This document shows, one piece after another, positions 26,678 to 35,237 of a stretch of DNA of 64,000 nucleotides. The notes below the pieces were generated by a model that worked only from the letters and a program-made list of their open reading frames with translations, did no database searches and had not been told where the DNA came from. The first letter of the stretch is position 1, and every line of letters starts with the position of its first letter. The DNA lies in contig NZ_ADVZ01000005.1 in the NCBI RefSeq assembly GCF_000178995.1, forward strand, positions 124,001 to 188,000, written 5' to 3'. The position numbers and the translations under genes were made by a program. The DNA is from Afipia sp. 1NLS2. Lineage in GTDB: Bacteria > Pseudomonadota > Alphaproteobacteria > Rhizobiales > Xanthobacteraceae.

Positions 26678-28807
26678 TCAGGCCGCCGCAACCTCTTCCG
26701 GCGCGGCTTCGCTCGTGGGCGTGCGGTTGAGGATGCTCACCGCGACAAAGCCGGATGCCATCAGTTGCGCGCGCATGGTCGCCTTCGCGGCCTCCGGAAG
26801 GCCGGGGGCCGGCAGGATCACGGCGTGGGCCTGCGAGGCAATCAGCGATGACGGAAGACCGGTCGCGGTGCCCGCGTCCAGTACCACATGGTCGTAAGTC
26901 TGCATCAGCGCATCGAGCGCCATGACAACGCGCGGCGACGTCAGCAAAGCGTGATCCGGCTGGATGCCCGCGCCGATCACATGCACCGGCGAACGCGTAT
27001 CGCGGTTGATGATCTGCCCGAACGAGGCGACGCCCCTGGCGAGATCGCTCAAGCCCGGCGTCTGCGAAACTGCATCCGCCGCCGCGGGCGACAGGCCAAT
27101 CAGCAAAACTTTTGAATCGCGCGACAACTGCCGCGCCAGCGCCAGCGCCGTGTTGGAGACATCTTCTGCCGCACCCGCTCCAATCAGCGTGATCTTGCGC
27201 GCACGTTCACCATTCGCACGGAGCGATTCCGCCAATCGCTCGATCTGCGACTGCACCGACAGCACAGGCTGAATCCCGCCGAACGGTTCAGCCACATATG
27301 CCTCGTCTCTCGGCGCGCCCCACGGCGCCGCCATGCGAAGAAGCTCAGCGGTCGCGATATAGCCGCCGGTGAGCATCATCGTCATCAGCGTTGCGATCAG
27401 CACGATCGGCAGCTTCTTCGGATAAGCGGGCGTGTTGGAGACGATGGCGCGGGAAATGATGCGGCCATCGGCGGGCGCGGAATCGATGCTCTCACGCGCC
27501 GTCGCTTCGCGATACTTCGCAAGGTAGGTCTCCAGAAGATCACGCTGCGCTTTCGCCTCGCGCTCCAGCGCGCGCAACTGCACCTCCTCGCCGTTGCTGG
27601 AGGTCGCATGTGCCTTCAACTGGTCGAGACTCGCACTCAGGCTGTCCATCCTCGCACCCGCGATACGTGCATCGTTTTCAAACGCGCGCGACAGCTTGCC
27701 CGCCTCCTCGCGAATCTGCCGGTCGAGATCGGCGATCTGCGCCTTCAGTTCCTTGATGCGGGGATGGCGATCCATCAGCGTGGACGATTGTTCGGCCAGT
27801 TGCGCGCGCAGCGTGACACGTTGCTCGCTGAGCCGGCGCACCAGATCGGAATTCAGAACCTCGGAGGCCTCGATCGGCCGGCCGCTGTTCAGCATGTCAC
27901 GGATCGAACGCGCACGCGCTTCCGCATCGGCCTTCTGCGCACGCGCATTGTTGAGTTGCGTGTTCAACTCGCCGAGTTGCTGGTTGGAGAGCGTGGTGTT
28001 GTTGGTGCCGATAAACAGATTGGATTTGGAGCGGAATGCCTCGACACGATCCTCGGCGTCGGCAACCTTCCTGCGCAAATTATCGATTTCGCCCGACAGC
28101 CACTGGCCGGCCGCCTTGGCCTGCTCCTGCCGTCCGGCCTGCTGCATCACCAGATAGCCGTCCGCAATTGAGTTCGCGACCCGCTCCGCGAGTTTCGGAT
28201 CGCGCGACTGGAATTCGACGACCATGACGCGCGACTTGTCGACCGCATAGGCGGTGAGACGCTCGTAATAGGCGCCCAGCACCCGCTCCTCCGGCGTCAT
28301 GCGGAACGGATCGCGACCGATGCCGAACAACGACAGCAGGGATTTCAGCGGCGAAATGCCGTTCAGCACCGGATCGAACTCCGGCAGCTTGTCGAGATGG
28401 TTCTTCTTGATGACGTCGATCGCGAGATCCCGCGACAGCAGCAACTGCACCTGGCTCGTCACCGCCGCATCGTCAAGCGCGGCACGCTCCTCGCTGCGCT
28501 CGCCGTTCGGACGCAGGAAGATGTTTTCGCGGCCATCGATCAGGATCCGCGCTTCGGACTTGTAGCGCGGCGTGACAACGTTAACGGCGGCCATCGACAG
28601 CACGAACACCACCGCCGTCGGCACCAGCACCCATTTGCGCTTGTCGACGAGCGCCTGCCAGATCAGTCTTAAATCGAGATCGCCAAGACGCGGCTTGGAT
28701 ACCACCTTGGACGCCGGCTTCGCGGCGGAGGCTGTCGCGGGAGCCATGTACCGACGAAAAGCGCCTGCAGCACCTTTCAGCCGGTCACGCAAATACGCCA
28801 CACGCAT
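26678..28807 (-). CDS. Wzz/GumC-type exopolysaccharide chain-length protein with defective BY-kinase-like domain
   Basis: A 709-residue inner-membrane protein. An N-terminal membrane helix lies near 55-75 (WVLVPTAVVFVLSMAAVNVV), followed by the Wzz domain, a large periplasmic coiled coil (about 190-440, including GNVR-like IDSAPADGRII), a second membrane helix around LPIVLIATLMTMMLTGGY, and a cytoplasmic kinase-like domain from about 520. The P-loop there reads LIGAGAAEDVSNTA and has no lysine, and the C-terminus has no tyrosine cluster, so it is probably not a kinase. The ATG at 28807 has GGGAG upstream; a TTG one codon earlier is possible. It is transcribed away from the GT4 gene. Confidence 0.88.
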   Translation of the reverse strand: MRVAYLRDRLKGAAGAFRRYMAPATASAAKPASKVVSKPRLGDLDLRLIWQALVDKRKWVLVPTAVVFVLSMAAVNVVTPRYKSEARILIDGRENIFLRPNGERSEERAALDDAAVTSQVQLLLSRDLAIDVIKKNHLDKLPEFDPVLNGISPLKSLLSLFGIGRDPFRMTPEERVLGAYYERLTAYAVDKSRVMVVEFQSRDPKLAERVANSIADGYLVMQQAGRQEQAKAAGQWLSGEIDNLRRKVADAEDRVEAFRSKSNLFIGTNNTTLSNQQLGELNTQLNNARAQKADAEARARSIRDMLNSGRPIEASEVLNSDLVRRLSEQRVTLRAQLAEQSSTLMDRHPRIKELKAQIADLDRQIREEAGKLSRAFENDARIAGARMDSLSASLDQLKAHATSSNGEEVQLRALEREAKAQRDLLETYLAKYREATARESIDSAPADGRIISRAIVSNTPAYPKKLPIVLIATLMTMMLTGGYIATAELLRMAAPWGAPRDEAYVAEPFGGIQPVLSVQSQIERLAESLRANGERARKITLIGAGAAEDVSNTALALARQLSRDSKVLLIGLSPAAADAVSQTPGLSDLARGVASFGQIINRDTRSPVHVIGAGIQPDHALLTSPRVVMALDALMQTYDHVVLDAGTATGLPSSLIASQAHAVILPAPGLPEAAKATMRAQLMASGFVAVSILNRTPTSEAAPEEVAAA

Positions 28808-28926
28808 CAACAGCTCCCGCTACGCTCACACAACTGGTACGGCGCGATTACAGTCCATTAAGGTTGCTGCGCGGTTAATATTGCGCACGTCATGCTTTTT
28901 AAACGCGGACGGGCTAAGCAAAAGCC

Positions 28927-30057
28927 ATGCCCTTCCCTGACCGCCCTCTCCGCATTCTGCACGCCGTCCGCGCGCCTGTTGGCGGCATCATCCGTCACAT
29001 TCTCGATCTCGCGGAGGGACAGGCCGAGCGCGGCCACGAGGTCGGCATCCTGGCCGACAGCCTGACTGGCGGCGAGCGTGCCGACGCGGCGTTGAAAGCC
29101 ATCGCACCGAAGATGAAGCTCGGCATCTATCGCCTTGCCATTCGCCGCGAACCGCACCCCGCCGACCCGGTCACGGCGCTAAGATTCCTCCAGCTTGCGC
29201 GCATGCTCAAGCTCGACGTGCTGCACGGCCATGGCGCGAAGGCAGGCGCATTCGTCCGCCTCAAGGGCGCATCGAAAGACACCATCAGGATTTACACCCC
29301 GCATGGTGGGTCACTGCACTACCGGCCCGAAACGCTGAAAGGCGCGTTCTATACGAGGCTCGAGCGCGCCTTGATGAACCGCACTGACCTCTTCCTGTTT
29401 GAAAGCGGCTTTGCGCGCGACACCTACGAGCGCGTGGTCGGTAAGCCGTCCGGCCTCGTGCGCTGCGTCTTCAATGGCGTCGGCGCCAATGAATTCGATC
29501 CGGTACCGCTGGCCGAGGATGCGACCGATCTCGTCTATGTCGGAGAGTTCCGCCACATCAAGGGCGCCGATCTGCTGATCGAAGCCGTGGCGCGGCTGCG
29601 TGCCAACGGCAGGCCCGTGACGCTCACGCTTGCCGGAGACGGCGAGGAAACCGCAACTCTCAAGGCGCTCGTCGCCCGGCACAAGCTGGGTGACGCGGTG
29701 CGCTTCATCGGTCACGTCAAGGCGCGCTTCGGCTTCTCGAAAGGCCGCCTGCTGATTGTACCGTCGCGCGGGGACTCGATGCCCTATGTGGTGATCGAAG
29801 CCGCCGCCGCCGGCGTGCCACTGCTCGCCGCCAATGTCGGCGGCATTCCGGAAATCTTCGGCCCCTTCAAGGAAGCACTGTTTGCCCCGGACAATGTCGA
29901 GGCCATGGCGGATGCCATCGCGGCTGCTCTCGACAACCCCAATGTCGCCCGCGAGCGCAGTAAGGCGCTGCGCGAGCGCATCTTCATGAACTTCTCACAG
30001 AAGGCGATGGTCGACGGCGTGCTGGATGCCTATCGGGATACCTTCAACCTTCGTTAA
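28927..30057 (+). CDS. Glycosyltransferase family 4
   Basis: A 376-residue GT-B fold retaining glycosyltransferase. The N-terminal acceptor domain includes ILHAVRAPVGGIIRHILDLAE. The C-terminal donor domain has LVYVGEFRHIKGADLLIEAV, LTLAGDGEETATL and the E-x7-E motif region PSRGDSMPYVVIEAAAAGVP. No membrane segment is seen. It is the only dedicated sugar-adding transferase visible in the cluster, and it is followed after 86 bases by the initiating sugar-phosphate transferase gene on the same strand. Donor and acceptor are unknown. Confidence 0.9.
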   Translation: MPFPDRPLRILHAVRAPVGGIIRHILDLAEGQAERGHEVGILADSLTGGERADAALKAIAPKMKLGIYRLAIRREPHPADPVTALRFLQLARMLKLDVLHGHGAKAGAFVRLKGASKDTIRIYTPHGGSLHYRPETLKGAFYTRLERALMNRTDLFLFESGFARDTYERVVGKPSGLVRCVFNGVGANEFDPVPLAEDATDLVYVGEFRHIKGADLLIEAVARLRANGRPVTLTLAGDGEETATLKALVARHKLGDAVRFIGHVKARFGFSKGRLLIVPSRGDSMPYVVIEAAAAGVPLLAANVGGIPEIFGPFKEALFAPDNVEAMADAIAAALDNPNVARERSKALRERIFMNFSQKAMVDGVLDAYRDTFNLR

Positions 30058-30143
30058 CACCCAATGGGAATAACGGATTGTTCTGATTTGTCCGGTATCC
30101 GGTCGGGCATCGCGCAAGGCGCGAAACAGGCGGATTTGCAGGC

Positions 30144-31694
30144 GTGGAAGCGAGTGATCTTCAGGTAAAGGCTGATGCGGCCGCAGTGGGTGCTGCGCCT
30201 GCGATGGCAGGCCGCGCCTATCCGTTCGAGCGCCGCCGCAGGCTTTCACCTGCCGCGCTGGCTGTCACCAACGAGAAGGTCCATTCCGCCTATTCGAGCG
30301 TCGTCATCAACGGCGTGGTCCGCGCCGCCGATTTCGTTTGCCTCAGCATCGTCGGCATCGCCTCTTATCTCGGTTATGTCGTGCCGATCGACGGCTTCTC
30401 CTGGACGCCGGTCTGGGCCGTTCTGGCGATGTCGCTTGTCGCCGTCATCAGTTTTCAGGCCGCCGAGGTCTACGACATCGAGATCTATCGCGGGCGGCTG
30501 CGGCAGTTCACGCGCCTGATATCGTCCTGGGCTTTCGTGTTCCTGCTGTTCATCGGTGTGTCGTTCTTCGCCAAGTTCGGCGATACCGTCTCCCGCGTCT
30601 GGCTGGTGACGTTCTTCGTATTCGGCTTCATCGCACTCAGCATGGAGCGCATGATGTTGCGCTCGCTGGTACGCAGATGGGCGCGTGAAGGCAGACTCGG
30701 CCGCCGCACCATCATCGTCGGCTCCGACGAGAATGGCGAACATTTGATCGAGGCATTGCGCCAGCAGGACGATTCCGATCTCAAGCTGCTCGGTGTATTC
30801 GACGACCGCAACGATACGCGCGCGCTCGACACCTGCGCGGGCCTTCCCAAGCTCGGCAAGGTCAACGACATTCTCGAATTCGCCCGCCGCACCCGCGTCG
30901 ATCTCGTGCTGTTCGCGCTGCCAATTTCGGCCGAGAGCCGCATTCTCGACATGCTGAAGAAGCTGTGGGTGCTGCCGGTGGACATTCGCCTGTCCGCCCA
31001 CACCAACAAGCTGCGCTTCCGGCCGCGCTCTTATTCCTACATCGGCTCGGTGCCGACGCTCGGCATGTTCGAGCAACCGATTACCGACTGGGATATGGTG
31101 ATGAAATGGGTGTTCGACCGCTTCGTCGGCGCCCTTCTGCTCGTCCTGCTGGCGCCGGTGATGGCGCTGGTCGCGCTCGCGATCAAGCTCGACAGTCCCG
31201 GCCCCGTGCTGTTCCGTCAGAAGCGCTTCGGTTTCAACAACGAGCGCATCGACGTCTTCAAATTCCGCTCTCTCTATCATCATCAGGCCGATCCGCTGGC
31301 GGCCAAGGTCGTGACCAAGAACGATCCGCGCGTGACGCGCGTCGGCCGCATCATCCGCAAGACCAGCCTCGACGAACTGCCGCAGCTTTTCAACGTGGTC
31401 TTCAAGGGCAATCTGTCGATCGTTGGCCCCCGCCCCCATGCGGTGCAGGGCAAACTGCAAAGCCGCCTGTTCGACGAAGCGGTGGACGGCTATTTCGCGC
31501 GCCATCGCGTCAAGCCGGGCATTACCGGCTGGGCGCAGATCAACGGCTGGCGCGGCGAGATCGACAACGAGGAAAAAATCCAGAAACGCGTCGAGTTCGA
31601 TCTCTATTACATCGAGAACTGGTCGCCGCTGTTCGATCTCTACATCCTGTTGAAAACGCCGTGGGCGTTGATCAAGGGCGAGAACGCCTATTGA
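30144..31694 (+). CDS. Undecaprenyl-phosphate hexose phosphotransferase (initiating transferase)
   Basis: A 516-residue polyisoprenyl-phosphate hexose-1-phosphate transferase (WbaP/HfsE/ExoY group) that loads the first sugar onto the lipid carrier. Four membrane helices occupy about 45-170, a CoA-binding-like Rossmann domain follows ([17 protein letters not shown]), then a fifth helix ([21 protein letters not shown]) and the catalytic domain with [26 protein letters not shown] and [16 protein letters not shown]. The proposed start is GTG without a strong Shine-Dalgarno. The O-antigen polymerase-like gene follows after 22 bases, so the two are probably co-transcribed. Confidence 0.92.
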   Translation: MEASDLQVKADAAAVGAAPAMAGRAYPFERRRRLSPAALAVTNEKVHSAYSSVVINGVVRAADFVCLSIVGIASYLGYVVPIDGFSWTPVWAVLAMSLVAVISFQAAEVYDIEIYRGRLRQFTRLISSWAFVFLLFIGVSFFAKFGDTVSRVWLVTFFVFGFIALSMERMMLRSLVRRWAREGRLGRRTIIVGSDENGEHLIEALRQQDDSDLKLLGVFDDRNDTRALDTCAGLPKLGKVNDILEFARRTRVDLVLFALPISAESRILDMLKKLWVLPVDIRLSAHTNKLRFRPRSYSYIGSVPTLGMFEQPITDWDMVMKWVFDRFVGALLLVLLAPVMALVALAIKLDSPGPVLFRQKRFGFNNERIDVFKFRSLYHHQADPLAAKVVTKNDPRVTRVGRIIRKTSLDELPQLFNVVFKGNLSIVGPRPHAVQGKLQSRLFDEAVDGYFARHRVKPGITGWAQINGWRGEIDNEEKIQKRVEFDLYYIENWSPLFDLYILLKTPWALIKGENAY

Positions 31695-31716
31695 GCGCAC
31701 CGGCGGAGGCCCGGCG

Positions 31717-32985
31717 ATGACCTTCGCCACCGATCACCTGCTCGCCACGCATCGCCTCGCGCCGCCTCGCGTGCGCGCCATCCAGCATGCCCTGATGTGG
31801 ATCGCGGGCGTCGGCGGCTCGCTGGTGTTCATCGAGCCGAGCCCCTACGAACTCGCGACGCTGGCTGGCATCATTTTCTTCTACGCCACCGGCCTGAGGA
31901 TGCGCCCCGTGTTCCTGCCGCTGCTCATCATGCTGGTGATGCTGAATTTCGGCTACACAATCTGCTCGATCGATCTGATGGACCAGTCCCAGATCGTGAA
32001 CTGGATCGCGACCTCGTGGTACATGGCGATCACCGCGTTCTTCTTCGCGCTGGTGCTTGCCGAAGATACCGAAAAGCGGCTCGACCTTCTGCAACGCGGC
32101 CTGATTATCGGCGGCGTGATCGCGGGCGGCTCCGGCGTCGCCGGTTACTTCCATCTCGTGCCCGGCGGCTACGATCTGCTGACGCTGTACGGGCGCGCGC
32201 GCGGCACGTTCAAGGATCCGAACGTGCTGTCGGCCTTCCTCATCCTGCCCGCATTGCTCGCGCTGCAAAACGTCATCACGGCCCCGTTCTTCAAATCGCT
32301 CCGCAATGCGCTGGCGTTCGGCATCATCGCGCTCGCTCTGCTGCTGGCATTCTCGCGCGCCGCCTGGGGCCAGCTCGTCTTCACAGCGATCTTCATGGTG
32401 GCGCTGATGTACCTGACGAGCCGGTCGCGCTCGCAGCAAAGCCGCATCGTGCTGACCGCGATCGCCGCCGTCGCCGCGCTGGCGCTGGCACTCGCCGTGC
32501 TTCTGTCGTTTGATTCCATCGACAGCCTGTTCAAGGAACGCGCGAGCCTGCACCAGACTTACGACAGCGGCCGCTACGGCCGGTTCGGCCGCCATATTCT
32601 CGGCTTCCAGATGGCGCTCGACCTGCCATTCGGCATCGGCCCGTTGCAGTTCAGGCGGTTCTTCCCGGAGGACACGCATAATTCCTTCCTCAACGCCTTC
32701 ATGTCAGGCGGCTGGATTTCCGGCATCCTGTTCCCGACGCTGGTCTTCGTCACGGTGGCGATGGGCTTCCGGCTGGTTTTCGTGCGGGTGCCGTGGCAGC
32801 GCACCTATCTCGCATTCTTCTGCGCATTCCTCGGCACTGTCGGCGAGGCCTTCATCATCGACGTCGACCACTGGCGGCATTTCTGGCTGATGCTGGGCGC
32901 GATGTGGGGATTTGCTGCGGCGACCTACGAATACAAGACCCGCAGCATGGCGGCACGAGGCGACGTCGGACTGTTACCGCCGTAG
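31717..32985 (+). CDS. O-antigen ligase / Wzy polymerase family membrane protein
   Basis: A 422-residue protein with ten or more membrane helices. The large periplasmic loop near residues 270-320 contains GRYGRFGRHILG and EDTHNSFLNAFMSGGW, the histidine-containing pattern of the Wzy_C/WaaL family. It would polymerise lipid-linked repeats or ligate the chain to an acceptor; the two roles cannot be separated by sequence alone. It starts 22 bases after the initiating transferase gene and its 3' end overlaps the convergent LptF/G-type gene by 12 bases. Confidence 0.85.
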   Translation: MTFATDHLLATHRLAPPRVRAIQHALMWIAGVGGSLVFIEPSPYELATLAGIIFFYATGLRMRPVFLPLLIMLVMLNFGYTICSIDLMDQSQIVNWIATSWYMAITAFFFALVLAEDTEKRLDLLQRGLIIGGVIAGGSGVAGYFHLVPGGYDLLTLYGRARGTFKDPNVLSAFLILPALLALQNVITAPFFKSLRNALAFGIIALALLLAFSRAAWGQLVFTAIFMVALMYLTSRSRSQQSRIVLTAIAAVAALALALAVLLSFDSIDSLFKERASLHQTYDSGRYGRFGRHILGFQMALDLPFGIGPLQFRRFFPEDTHNSFLNAFMSGGWISGILFPTLVFVTVAMGFRLVFVRVPWQRTYLAFFCAFLGTVGEAFIIDVDHWRHFWLMLGAMWGFAAATYEYKTRSMAARGDVGLLPP

Positions 32986-34119
32986 CGCGGGCAGCCGGAT
33001 CGACGACAGGCGTTCACGCCATCTTGCGAACTGCGCCGTGAGGTTCGCCGGCGGATCGACCACCACGCCCTTGAGGATCATCCAGATACTCACGCCCGCA
33101 ACAATCATCAGCATGGCGTACTGAACAACAATCGCACCGGGGCGCGAGACGCCGATGGTCGAGCAGGCATATCCCCCGATACGCACCACAAGAACGAGCA
33201 GGACAAGTGCCGAGACCGCAAAATTCCGTCCCTGTCGCGTCGTCCGTGGCGGGCCCAGAAAGGCGAACGCCAGAATCACGAATACGAACGGATAAAGACC
33301 GGCCAGCAAGCGGTCATGAAGCTCGGCGCGGAACTGCCCGAGGCTGCGCTGCGCAACGGCGTCATCCTTCGGCGGTGAAATCAGCTCGCCGATGAAACGC
33401 TCGCGGGCATTGTAGTTGTAAGTCTGCGGCGCCTGCGAGAACTGCGACATGTCGAAAGCGTAGCTCTTGAAGGCGACGATCAGGGGGTCCTTCTTGTCCG
33501 CCTGGAAGCGCTGCAGGTTGCCGTCGCTGAGCACCAGAAACGAGCCCTTGTCGGTCTTCTGCACCACGCCGTTTTGCGCCGTGATGTTGATGCGCTCCGC
33601 CGGATTGCGCTGATCGTCGATGAACACACCGACCAGCACGCCGCCGGGCCTGCGCTCCTGCACGCGCAGCACCAACTTGTCGAGCCGGATGAACTGCCCC
33701 GGCTGCAACACGTTCGCGAGCACGTCCGCGCCGATCTCGGTGTGCCAGCGCCGCAGCGCGCGCAGGCATTCCGGCGCAAGGAAGATCGCGAGAAACGAAA
33801 TCAGGCAGGCGACGATCACCGTCGAAACCATGAACGGGCGCAGGAACCGCCACGGCGACAGCCCGGCGGCATTCATCACGATGACTTCGGAATCGGCCGA
33901 AAGACGGTTGAGCGTGTGCGTCACCGCCAAAAGCATCGCCAGAGGCGCGATGATCAACGCCAGCACGGGAATCGCAAGCCCGGTGATGCCGAGGAACACC
34001 AGCACGGTCTGGCCTTGCGCCGTCATCAGGTCGATGCCGCGCAACGCCTGCGTCACCCAGATCACACCGGTCAGCGATACCAGCACGATCAGGAACGACA
34101 ACAGCGTCAGCCGCACCAC
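32974..34119 (-). CDS. lptF: LptF/LptG-family lipopolysaccharide export permease, start uncertain
   Basis: A 381-residue (as called) inner-membrane permease of the YjgP/YjgQ family. Three N-terminal helices (FLIVLVSLTGVIWVTQAL, VFLGITGLAIPVLALIIAP), the periplasmic jellyroll (about 130-270) and three C-terminal helices are present, and SEVIVMNAAGLSPWRFLRPF is the cytoplasmic coupling helix that docks the LptB ATPase. The sequence is closest to LptF. The called GTG starts inside helix one. The open frame continues upstream through SPRRLLGAIDAYVV-like residues to a stop, without ATG, GTG or TTG. A CTG about 8 bases after AGAGGA may be the true start. No lptG partner is adjacent. Confidence 0.82.
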   Translation of the reverse strand: MVRLTLLSFLIVLVSLTGVIWVTQALRGIDLMTAQGQTVLVFLGITGLAIPVLALIIAPLAMLLAVTHTLNRLSADSEVIVMNAAGLSPWRFLRPFMVSTVIVACLISFLAIFLAPECLRALRRWHTEIGADVLANVLQPGQFIRLDKLVLRVQERRPGGVLVGVFIDDQRNPAERINITAQNGVVQKTDKGSFLVLSDGNLQRFQADKKDPLIVAFKSYAFDMSQFSQAPQTYNYNARERFIGELISPPKDDAVAQRSLGQFRAELHDRLLAGLYPFVFVILAFAFLGPPRTTRQGRNFAVSALVLLVLVVRIGGYACSTIGVSRPGAIVVQYAMLMIVAGVSIWMILKGVVVDPPANLTAQFARWRERLSSIRLPALRR

Positions 34120-34445
34120 ATAGGCGTCGATCGCGCCCAGCAGACGGCGCGGAGATATGAGGGAGAGAACCGTCAGGGCAAGGTTCCTCTGTTGAGGGCA
34201 CTTGTTTCGGAAATCCGGTTTTCCATCATCAACCCGCGAGCCATTGGCGAGGCGTCATCATAACGAAAATCCGCCACGCCCGCGATCAAACCGGAGGCAC
34301 ACCGCGGGGCGATGTCCTCCGCAGGCCAATTTTGGCTATAAAGCCCTGCACTTAAAATACAAGGCAAATCAACGTCATCCGGCACGCACAACTGCTAGCC
34401 GAACGGCTCGCCGCCGCCCGGCCAATGCCGCGATGATGAGCCAGC
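34120..34445. other. Intergenic region between lptF and EipA-like gene
   Basis: About 325 bases. The first 80 probably belong to the N-terminus of the lptF-type gene. The AT-rich stretch near 34325-34365 may hold its promoter, but I can name no boxes. No gene or repeat was recognised in the rest. Confidence 0.5.
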
Positions 34446-34895
34446 CTATCGCCGCAGCGAGATCGCAAGCCCGCTCAGATCGGCATTCACCATCAAGCCG
34501 GCCTGACGGCCCTGCATGGTCAGCACCGCACCCTTTTCGTTGGTCAGAACGATGGCGCTGACACCACGAACCGCCGCGACACCAGCACCTGCTGCGCCAT
34601 AAACGCCCGCGACATCTGATGGCCTCGTGATGTTGCTGACCGTGCCGACAAGATCGGTCTTCGAGGCGCCGAACACGAGGCCCGCGCTCAGGCCACCGAT
34701 CGACAGCGGATAGCGGCGGCCATGAAACACCAGCGTACCGCTTCCGCCCGAGGCGCCGATGAACCAGCCACCCTTGAGCACGGAGATGCGGATCGTGCCG
34801 CTATCGGCGTGGGCCGCGGAGGCAAAACCCGCCCCAAGGACAACAGCCAATGCAACAACCCATTTTCGCAGCCGGATGGAGAGCATCGCTTTCAC
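34446..34895 (-). CDS. Secreted DUF1134/EipA-like envelope protein
   Basis: A 149-residue periplasmic protein. Residues 1-30 are a signal peptide ending SAAHA before DSGTIRI. The mature part is a glycine-rich beta domain: VLKGGWFIGASGGSGTLVF, RRYPLSIGGLSAGLVFGASK, and LMVNADLSGLAISLRR at the end. This resembles DUF1134, the family of Brucella EipA, a small periplasmic beta-barrel needed for envelope integrity. The match is from memory of the pattern, so the name is tentative. The gene stands alone between lptF and tRNA-Pro. Confidence 0.6.
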   Translation of the reverse strand: MKAMLSIRLRKWVVALAVVLGAGFASAAHADSGTIRISVLKGGWFIGASGGSGTLVFHGRRYPLSIGGLSAGLVFGASKTDLVGTVSNITRPSDVAGVYGAAGAGVAAVRGVSAIVLTNEKGAVLTMQGRQAGLMVNADLSGLAISLRR

Positions 34896-35060
34896 CTTCT
34901 GTTTTGCGCGGAAGAATCGGCACCGCTGATAGCGAAGGATAAAGCGCCTTCAAGATTCGAAGCAACTGCAGGCACGATGGCTGGCGCCGGAAAAGCATGC
35001 CACCGCCGCGAGGCAGACCCCGGCAGCCCTCCAAGTTGCTCTCGACATTCCTTTGAAAAA

Positions 35061-35138
35061 TGGTCGGAGCGGCGGGATTTGAACCCACGACCCCTAGTCC
35101 CCCAGACTAGTGCGCTAACCGGGCTGCGCCACGCTCCG
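35061..35138 (-). tRNA. tRNA-Pro (anticodon GGG)
   Basis: A 78-nt cloverleaf on the minus strand. The acceptor stem is CGGAGCG/CGCTCCG, the anticodon stem CTAGT/ACTAG surrounds CTGGGGG (anticodon GGG), the T-loop is TTCAAAT, and CCA is encoded at 35061-35063. Confidence 0.95.
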
Positions 35139-35237
35139 ACGATGGGCACTGATTAGGGAAATTGGCGGCATAAGGCAAGGCGAGAACCGGGCAAAACGAC
35201 CCCGGCTACCGCCAGATCAGGGCCGGAAACCGCGGCC

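Noticed and set aside
33362-34201. A 279-codon frame overlapping lptF in another frame on the same strand
   Set aside because: Arg/Ala/Asp-rich frame-shifted reading of lptF; the LptF frame has clear helices and the coupling helix.
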